NCBI GenBank assembly: GCA_960531495.1
Contig: OY482851.1
Coordinates: 9,530,214 to 9,594,213 of the forward strand
Length of the DNA stretch: 64,000 nucleotides
Direction: 5' to 3'
Source of the DNA: Zeus faber
Lineage: Eukaryota > Chordata > Actinopteri > Zeiformes > Zeidae
In this document: piece after piece, positions 53,512 through 64,000 of the stretch
Numbering within the stretch: position 1 is the first letter of the stretch
How the letters are laid out: each line of letters begins with the position of its first letter
Notes under the pieces: model-generated
What the model was told of the DNA's origin: nothing
Seen by the model: only the letters and a program-made list of their open reading frames with translations
Database searches by the model: none
Translations under genes and position numbers: made by a program

Positions 53512-53798
53512 CAAGAAAATGTCATCAATTTCAACACCGCTCGTCATGCCATACTGAACAGTTGCTGTTTTATAGTTTGTCTTTGGCTACAAGTACTTCC
53601 TCCAATGTCATCTGAACCATAGGGGCTATAATAAGTAAAAAGGACACGTGTAATGCCACCCTCTGCCTGCAATTTGGTCTGATTTGCCTTGTTTTGCCCT
53701 CCTTGTTGTCCCAGATTGGAAGTGAATGTGCAAACCTTTCTCTCCCGTGCTGCCTCGTTGTGATTCTAACAAAAAATGTATCGGTGTAATCACAATTT

Positions 53799-53804
53799 AA
53801 TAAA
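53799..53804 (+). terminator. btf3 poly(A) signal AATAAA
   Basis: AATAAA 288 bases after the stop codon, with T-rich sequence (gtttttttttg) about 35 bases further on, as expected of a downstream element. Confidence 0.8.
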
Positions 53805-53829
53805 GAATACTTTAAAGTTCTAAAATTTT

Positions 53830-54700
53830 GCCCATGGCATGTTTTTTTTTGTCTCGCAGATCAACATAAACATCCGAAACTCTGGAGTAATTACTAGATT
53901 CTGTCCCTAAAATTCTGTGTTTTCAGGAACTGAAACCTAGAAAATAATTTATCTGATCTAATCAGCTCCTTAGTTTCATTGAATCATAGGTCAGTGCAGA
54001 TCGCTTGTGCGATTCACATTTTCATATATTCATGGACATCCAACTATGAAATAGCTCAACGGGAAATGTCATAGTTTCTGGCACCATGCCAGTTTTCACT
54101 CATCACATTGTATTTGTAGTAGTCTAAGTGTTTATTAGGTAATCTTTTGTTTCTTGGTAACAGATCAACCCCAAAAATAATATAAATGGGGAAAGTCCTT
54201 TTTTGCAAAATTGTGGCCATTTTTAAGCCGTTTGAAAGCTATAAAATCACATGTGAACATGTGGGATACATACAGTATAACAGACATAACATTTTGATCG
54301 TATCTGAATTGCTGATATCAATTCCCACTTGATATTTCAGACAAATTTGGGGTGACCCTTCTTTTTTTTTTTCTGTCCCTATTCTTTTGAAAAATACAGA
54401 TAACTCATTATACTGCGAGAAGAATATTTGATGCAAATCGGCATTGAGGAACCAAGGCTTTATGAGAGTTCTTATCTGCTGCATCGGTGTAGTTTTTGTC
54501 ACGTGTTGCAAAGTTTAGCTTTTGGGTATCGGTGGGTGTGAACGTAATTATGCAAATTGGTAAACGAGAATGATTTAAAAGGTACTTTCATACTGAATTA
54601 AACTGGTTTTTTTTTGAGAAACCGGTTGTTTTTTTTATACATTTAAATCATCTTTTGATTCAACATACACACTCTGGTCACTTATCCACCCACTCTCCAC
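53830..54700. other. btf3-il12b spacer
   Basis: AT-rich spacer; no gene, repeat or motif recognised before the il12b promoter. Confidence 0.55.
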
Positions 54701-54706
54701 CTACTT

Positions 54707-54738
54707 GAGTTCCCCCTGGGCCTGGCGTGTGTATAAAA
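54707..54738 (+). promoter_or_regulatory. il12b core promoter with TATA box and kB-like site
   Basis: TATAAA at 54,733-54,738. Just upstream, gagttccccct (54,707-54,717) reads on the other strand as aggggg-aactc, similar to an NF-kB half-site, which is the kind of element that controls mammalian IL12B. The TATA call is firm by position; the kB call is tentative. Confidence 0.6.
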
Positions 54739-54842
54739 TGCTGTCTTTAGGTGAAAATCAGCACACAAAAGTACAACGTCCAACATCGCCCAAAAACGTT
54801 ATGTATAGAACGGCAAAAGCTCCTCAGTCCGACTTCATCAAA

Positions 54843-57800
54843 ATGGTAAGTAAAGTAAAGTGAATGATTAAAGATTTACCTTATTTTCATTTATACGCTT
54901 ATTTATTTAACATTGGACTATCTTAAATTTGTTGAGTTTGTTATAATAGAAACAATTATTGATTATACGTGACTTATTTTTTCTAATTCTCTGTCTTATT
55001 TTTTCAGAGGACTTTGCCACTGTGGATATTTGTGTTTATGTTTAGTCTGCCAGGAGTACATGGTCTCACCCACTTTCCTGAGAATGGTAAATTTTCAGAT
55101 TTAAACTTTTTTTTTTTTTAAACAATTCTGCCCTACCCTATGTAATTTTTAGATTTATTGATATTGCTTTATTTGTTTCTTCATATTTATGATGCTGATG
55201 TGGATGTCTACATATGCATATTCATAGGCCTGGTTTTGACTGGAATCTGTATTTTGTGTGTGTGTGTGTGTGTGTGTGTTTCTAAAGTGGTAGTTGCTAA
55301 AAAAGATGATCACAACTCCGTCACACTGACCTGCGTTTCCGAAACTCCCGGGCCCGTTACCTGGAAGTTCAAAGAGGATGAGTTGGAGGATGTGGAGTTG
55401 GGGCAAGAATTCCAGCAGGTGGGAAGGGATCTGAGGGTGAGCCAGGCGCAAGCCCCAATGGTGGGAGAGTACAGCTGCTGGAGTGGAGAAACCTTCTTAT
55501 CATCATCATTTCTGATGCTGGACGCAGGAGAAATCAAGTCCGGTAAAGACTGTCACTTTGTAGTTCTGTATATTTCCACACGTTAACCTTTTTACTATGA
55601 CATTGATATTGATAAACTCATGAGTCTGTCTGTCTATCTTTATTGAACAAGTACTCTTACTTTTAATGTTGAAGTATATCTAATATCAAGTACTTACTTC
55701 TAGTTGAGTAGAATGTTGAATGGGGGACTCAAGTTGTTTTTATAGTATATAATAATTTGAAATATACAATATAAGTATATAAAAATAGTAGAAATATGAG
55801 TATATACAAATAGTATACAATATGAGCATTTTCCACCACTGGATGAACAGTATTTTGCACCTTTTTGCTGTTTTGCTGTTTTTCCTTGGTATTGCCAACT
55901 GTTTCCACTTCAAATCACAGTGTCAAACCCACTGGGAAATCTGCCTAATTTACAACCAAGCTAAGATGTTAGATGGCATAGTTATTGCTAAATAACGATC
56001 AAAAACGACATTTCAGTGTGTTACCCTCAAATTGTCATTTGATGTGTCTGACCTTCAAGATCCCCCGATTAAGTGCGAGGCAACATCCTATAACTGCACC
56101 TTCCACTGCCACTGGACCCACGAGGGATTCACAGCCGTACGACTGGGATTGGGCCGTGACTGGTGAGTCGTTTCGCGGAGAATGAAACCGAATCCGCCCG
56201 CGTCCGAATGACAAATTTGTCGGCCGAGAGGCAGCAGCGTTGCCCCACATCGTGACCGATTTTGCCTTGCGTCCATCCGCAGCGAGGAAGGGAAGAAAAG
56301 TTGCCCGTGGGTCGAAGGCTCCGCGCTCCCTTCAGGTGGGGGGCTCCGGTTCCAGATGTCCCACAACACCTCCCCGTACGCAGAGGAAAGCACGATGCTG
56401 GAGGTGACTGCCGAAGCAATCACCGAATACATCTTCTTAAGGACGACGCAGAGGTTTTATCTCAGGAACATTGGTAAGTCGGGCTACATTCCAAATCAAA
56501 TCACAATTGCGTGTGACTGATTCGAGCGCAAAAGCCCGGAACCGATCCTACACCAATTTTGATCGGTGGATTTTGGATTCGAATCGCTTTGTTGGGCCTT
56601 GCTCATTGACCTTCGCACTGTATTACCTTCACAGTCCAACCCGAGAGGCCCCGGATTAGGAAATGCCAGAAAGTGGGTCATCAGCTCAATGTGTCCATAG
56701 AGCCGGCATCCAGTTGGTCCACCCCTCATAGTTACTTCAGTCTGGAGCACGAGATACAATACATAAATAGAGACGACGGTGAGGTAAGGTGCAAAAAGTC
56801 GAACCCACAGGATCTCTCGCACGTTGATCTCTTCCCCCCCCCCCCCCACCCATTATTATTATTGTTGTTATTATTATAATAATAATAATTATTAGTATTT
56901 CTTCGTCACTTTAGGAGGGACACTCGACATCTAACCTGATACCGAGTATGGTCAGCAAACTGAGGGTGCACTCCAGAGACCCCCTGGTGCCCTCACCCTG
57001 GAGCGAGTGGAGCGAGTGGAGAAACATAAACAATGTAAACAACTAGGATTATTTAAACCATTCTCTGTCTGCTTCTACCCTGTGTATGCTTATTACATCT
57101 CCACAAATAGCCTTTCTTTCTGTCTATGTACTGTCTTGACTGTCCGTTTTGATCAATTTGTCTGATAGTTGTCTGTTTGTCCTCCCACCCTCCCTCCGTC
57201 GCTCTCTCTCTCTCACTCTCTTAGGAAATGACACAATAATGGCAGAGTTTCACTTCACAATGATTTTAGATTTTTATTTTGCTAATTTATTTATTTTATA
57301 GTTCTACATCAGCATGTTATTTATTAGAAGAATGAAGTACAGACATTTTGGGGCAAACTTGTTCTAATTTTTCGCCATATTAAAAGGACATAATATTATA
57401 TTTATAACTATTTAAAGTAGTGTAACTTATTTAACTGAACCTCCTCCTCCAATATAGATATGTATTCTTTACACAGTATGTATTGGATTAAGCCCCAAAA
57501 GTCTAGCCCTAAAATCCAGCTTTGTTTTTTTTTTTTTACGTTGTTCAGTCTTTTCTCTGTTGTCTTTATATAAGTGTGTTTCTTTTTTTGTGTACTTTGG
57601 CTCTGAGTACCACAAATTTCTATTAAAAGTGGTGTCTGTTTGCGTCCACATATATATCTGTTCCTTAATTTCTCTGTGTGTAGTTCTCAGTTTCGCTGTA
57701 TCAATTCAAATCGTATGCAGCAGCTGTGAAATTGTAACTTGCAAGGTGATGAAAAAAAATATAATTTGCATAATGGCTTTAGGAAAATCAAGTTTAAAAA

Positions 57801-58484
57801 AGCGCTAAAAACCATTCACTATAAATCGGTCTATAAATCAATCATCACATGGTAGAAAATAGAATTGCTAATATATCATCCATCATCACGCCGGTTTCCT
57901 GTCATGTATGTATTAAGTGCATATAGTTGTCATCAGTCCGAGACGATTCCTCATTGCGTGATGGTTATGACTTTCTAGTATAACACACCAACACACATAT
58001 TCTACTCATATTTCATTCATTTTCATATTTCTCCTCTCTAAACTCAAGCCAATGAAGGGTAAGTGACTATCATCTGGTTTTGTTAGACAGACAGACAGAC
58101 AGACAGACTGACTGAACTGTTTTACGGTGAAATACAGTACAATCAACGTAGAAAATAACATAGATCTATCTTGGGAGGTGCTGTGACACGAGCCAAATGT
58201 TGTCAGTATGATTTAGAAAAGAGGCGATAGATATCGACAAGCACTGGGCTGTAGGGGCTGTAGGACTGGATCTCATGTAAGTATGCAAAAGGAAAATCAC
58301 AAATCCATCTCTGCCGTCTGCTGTTTGAAAGCACATTGCCATCACAAGTGAAAGACACCATTTGCCATTAAAATGTATCCTCAATGATTGTGAATGTCAA
58401 CTGTTTACCTCATGCCAGGTGAAGAACGGAAAGAAGAAGAACAAGAACAAGAAGACAAAGACAATTCTGTTGTCTAGCACATAA
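54843..58484 (+). CDS. il12b: Interleukin-12 subunit beta (p40), il12b family
   Basis: Secreted subunit of IL-12/IL-23-type cytokines, resembling a soluble class I cytokine receptor. Exons: 54843-54845, 55008-55086, 55288-55542, 56060-56162, 56283-56473, 56635-56783, 56915-57034, 58419-58484, giving 321 residues with all junctions in frame. Order: signal peptide (MRTLPLWIFVFMFSLPGVHG); Ig-like domain with TLTC...GEYSCW cysteines; two fibronectin III domains with CEATSYNCTFHCHW; then the signature PWSEWSEW near residue 295; then a Lys/Asn-rich tail. Teleosts have several p40 paralogues; I cannot tell which this is. An in-frame upstream ATG at 54,801 would add 14 residues but gives a worse signal peptide. 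If the last intron is kept, the protein ends at a stop at 57,046. Confidence 0.93.
57050..58410. other. il12b last intron
   Basis: AT-rich; contains a (CAGA)n run at about 58,085-58,108 and poly-T at 57,523-57,537. No other gene seen. Confidence 0.55.
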
Positions 58485-58529
58485 AGTGGTGTCGTTTACT
58501 GAACAGCGAATTTAATGCGGAGAGTGCTC

Positions 58530-58535
58530 AATAAA
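58530..58535 (+). terminator. il12b poly(A) signal AATAAA
   Basis: AATAAA only 46 bases after the stop codon, giving a very short 3'UTR. Instability motifs of the ATTTA type, usual in cytokine transcripts, would be missing if this site is used. Confidence 0.7.
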
Positions 58536-58539
58536 TGTG

Positions 58540-59440
58540 CGAACACGTGACGGCTGCCACGTTTTCTTGAGTCGAGAGCAGAGACAGATGCACATTTCGC
58601 CCTGTGCGTTAATTGTTGTCAGGCCTCTCAGAACGGTCATTTAACTGAAGCAGTCATTTTGTGCATGCACAGATTATGCCATACGTATGGCACCAACAAC
58701 ACATCATTTGATGACGTTGCTGACGAGCTTTGAAGTTGTTGTATTGACGTAATGCATATGAGTACTTCTCATGTTGCACTAGCATAGCAAACAAACAAAC
58801 AAACAAACAATATGTGTGTGATTACATATTTGTATACATACATACATAAATACATATATATTTATAAAAAATAAATAATTTAACTAATGACACAATTTTT
58901 ACGCTGATGCCTTACAGCATCTCGCACTCGCACCTGATTGAATTTAGAAACAAATTTAATTGAGTTCAAGGTTTCTCCAATGAGCGACGTCGCTTTTCTT
59001 TGTTTCTAGTCCCTTATGTGAGTCGCACAATATAGACGTATAGGGCGGCCTATAAGGCGGAAGTGCCGGATGCTGCGTTCCATTGACGTCGGAAATCGTA
59101 AAAATCAGACTCCTACCGGGAAACGTGCAAACGACCGGTGATTGAGGTCGAAAGTCCAGGTCGCGAACCGGGGCAGGTCGCGCACACCTGAGTGGGCTAC
59201 GACGCCAAGCCTGGCGCCGGATGGCCAGGTTTTAGTTTGAAAACACCGACCTTAAATGCTCTGTAGTTGACACGTTGGGGGTCGCATACGTTTTGCCGCT
59301 TGTAAAAGTCACAAGCCCGCCCATCGGACGCGGACACGCCGATGGCGTCCAATTCCGTCCGCGCTTCCTCCGGGAGAGGGACGGGGACCCCCCGGGTCTC
59401 TCCGTGTTGTGTCCTTTTTTTTTTTTTTTGTTTTGTTTGT
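58540..59440. other. il12b-pradc1 spacer
   Basis: AT-rich part with (caaa)n at 58,790-58,810, changing at about 59,040 to CpG-rich sequence that leads into the pradc1 promoter. No gene seen. Confidence 0.55.
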
Positions 59441-59459
59441 TTGTTTGTTTGTTTTTTGC

Positions 59460-59622
59460 GCGAACGCAGCAGAACGAGAGACGCGCTCGGACCGCCCTCC
59501 TTTCCGCCAATCAGATCCGCCAATCCCCACCCCGCCCCCCCCGGTGTGGCGACCCGCAGCGCTGCACCTGCACCTGCGCCCTCTCCGCGGAGCCGACGCG
59601 GCGCTTCTCCCATGTCGGCGCC
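59460..59622 (+). promoter_or_regulatory. pradc1 CpG-rich promoter and 5'UTR, with overlapping uORF
   Basis: CpG-dense, no TATA. A ccaat-type word (ccgccaatc, 59,505 and 59,517) occurs twice. An ATG at 59,612 opens a five-codon frame (MSAPW) whose stop TGA lies at 59,627-59,629, so it overlaps the pradc1 start at 59,623 in another frame. That could damp translation of the main frame. Confidence 0.55.
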
Positions 59623-62634
<3,012 letters not shown>

Positions 62635-63250
62635 AGCGACCCCATGCACTTTTTTTTTATTTTCATTAATTTGCTCTCATGTACATATGCCTGTGCCCTA
62701 TTGTCTTTTAAAATGCATGACTATTAATTTAGTTTAAAATATTTATTAGAACTGAGACACATATTTAGAGGCGAGAGTGTAAATCCACAATTTAGGACAA
62801 ATGGACTATTTGTAAGAATCTTGAGTGTTTGTAATAACCACGAGCCTCTGTTTCACTATCTGTTGCACCAGCTTATTAATATTTATTTGAAAAAAACAAA
62901 ACAACGTGCGTATCTGCAGCCAATGACTGTTTTTTTTGGCTGTTTATCTTTTTTCCATTCTGCTGGATATTTATCTAGAAAGCAGACATTGCACAATATA
63001 TTATGGCATTCTGTTAAATATGGACTATAACTTACACTGCCATAGACTTTTTTTTAAACAAAAGCATTGCTGCCTGAAGTGCAAATTTTATTTTTATTTT
63101 TTATTGAAGACTGTGTGAGCTGTTAAGAAAGGTGTTAGGCCTGTTCAAAGGGGCAGGAAGGAAACCAGAATATGGTTAGAAATTGTTGGTCTCAGAATGA
63201 CCCTGTTTCTTTTATTTTCTGTCCTTTTGAGTCAGTACGCGCAATATCCT

Positions 63251-63256
63251 AATAAA
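63251..63256 (+). terminator. pradc1 poly(A) signal AATAAA
   Basis: AATAAA 617 bases after the stop codon, the first canonical signal on this strand in that stretch. Confidence 0.6.
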
Positions 63257-63279
63257 GGGCGGTTAAAACACAGAAAAAG

Positions 63280-64000
63280 CTCAAGTTTCTTCATAAGGAT
63301 GTTTTTTAATTTTTAATTTTTTTGGCAGAACACTAGTTTTGTAAGATGATCCAATGGCCCAGCTGTTAATCTTTTCGATCACGTTGTGGATTACAATCAA
63401 CATGTGAGACACTCCGACATGTCTATTTAATAAAGCAAGTGTCATAGTGTTGGTCCGGGCTGTGTGAATGTAAGTTTGTGATGTGTTTGTCATTCAGGTC
63501 CTTTTCTATTTGAGTACAAGAATAAATGGAGGACTTTCACGGAAGTATTGTTTCCTTAGGGCATTTATAATTTAAATGTACTTATACTTACTAATAATTT
63601 TAACTTCTAATTAACTATATGATGTTTTGTTTATGAAAGTTTTTTTTTTTTTTTTTTTTCAGGAGCCATAAACATGAATTTAACCCCAGGAACTCAAGTT
63701 ATCATATGTCTTATTCCCAAATCTGTAAAAGAACAAATGTAATGCCGCAAGTTGTCGATTTTGCCTTAAATAACAAACCACAAGAAGGTTTTCATTCACT
63801 TAACTTTAAAATATGTTCAAATAATGGTTAATGAAAAATATCCAGGCATTCTTTCTTATATGCAGATGTTCTATTTGTATCCTTAAAATGTCAGCAATGG
63901 AACAAAAAATAAATAGAAGCACTGTAAAAGAAACCCTCATGTGCTGTTTACATGAATTTCTAAAGTCAAGACCCACTACTTGAGGACTCTATGATGGTGC
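63280..64000. other. No gene seen at right edge
   Basis: AT-rich sequence with poly-T at 63,641-63,659. No frame with family likeness on either strand. Confidence 0.55.

Overview
The window is vertebrate nuclear DNA, almost certainly from a teleost fish. The evidence is intron-rich genes with GT-AG (and one or two GC-AG) introns, CpG-rich promoters, very dense (CA)n/(GA)n microsatellites, and many short DNA-transposon and LINE remnants of teleost type. No bacterial, organellar or viral gene was seen.

Layout. (1) Positions 1-43,000, minus strand: a large Rho guanine-nucleotide exchange factor gene, arhgef28 (p190RhoGEF/RGNEF family). I placed 25 coding exons (about 1,136 residues) from the start codon at 41,872 to the beginning of the PH domain at 343, where the gene runs off the left edge. 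All 24 junctions keep the reading frame. A second, internal CpG-rich promoter near 22 kb carries a short ATG exon whose splice phase fits exon 10, predicting a short isoform. (2) 44,102-49,640, minus strand: a complete utp15 gene (small-subunit processome, t-UTP subcomplex). Four of its introns carry related C/D-box snoRNAs in the sense orientation. Their D'-box guide fits 5.8S rRNA so that U14 is the target, the specificity of SNORD71. (3) 51,170-53,810, plus strand: btf3 (nascent polypeptide-associated complex beta), head to head with utp15. (4) 54,733-58,540, plus strand: an interleukin-12 p40 gene (il12b type) with a TATA box and the WSEWSEW cytokine-receptor motif. (5) 59,450-63,260, plus strand: pradc1, a small secreted protease-associated-domain protein. 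The last 700 bases hold no gene I can see.

The block arhgef28-utp15-btf3 matches human chromosome 5q13.2 as I remember it, but ankra2, which lies between UTP15 and BTF3 in mammals, is absent here. il12b and pradc1, which are elsewhere in the human genome, follow btf3. The genes are not an operon, but utp15 and its intronic snoRNAs form a functional nest: one transcript supplies a ribosome-biogenesis protein and guides for rRNA methylation.

The introns and spacers hold a solo LTR with a perfect 5-bp target-site duplication, a hAT-type miniature element with a near-perfect 8-bp duplication, three other miniature elements (two of them present twice), Tc1-like remnants, several LINE 3' tails, and a perfect 16-bp inverted repeat between utp15 and btf3. 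All coordinates were read by eye; exon ends rest on splice consensus and frame continuity, not on transcripts.
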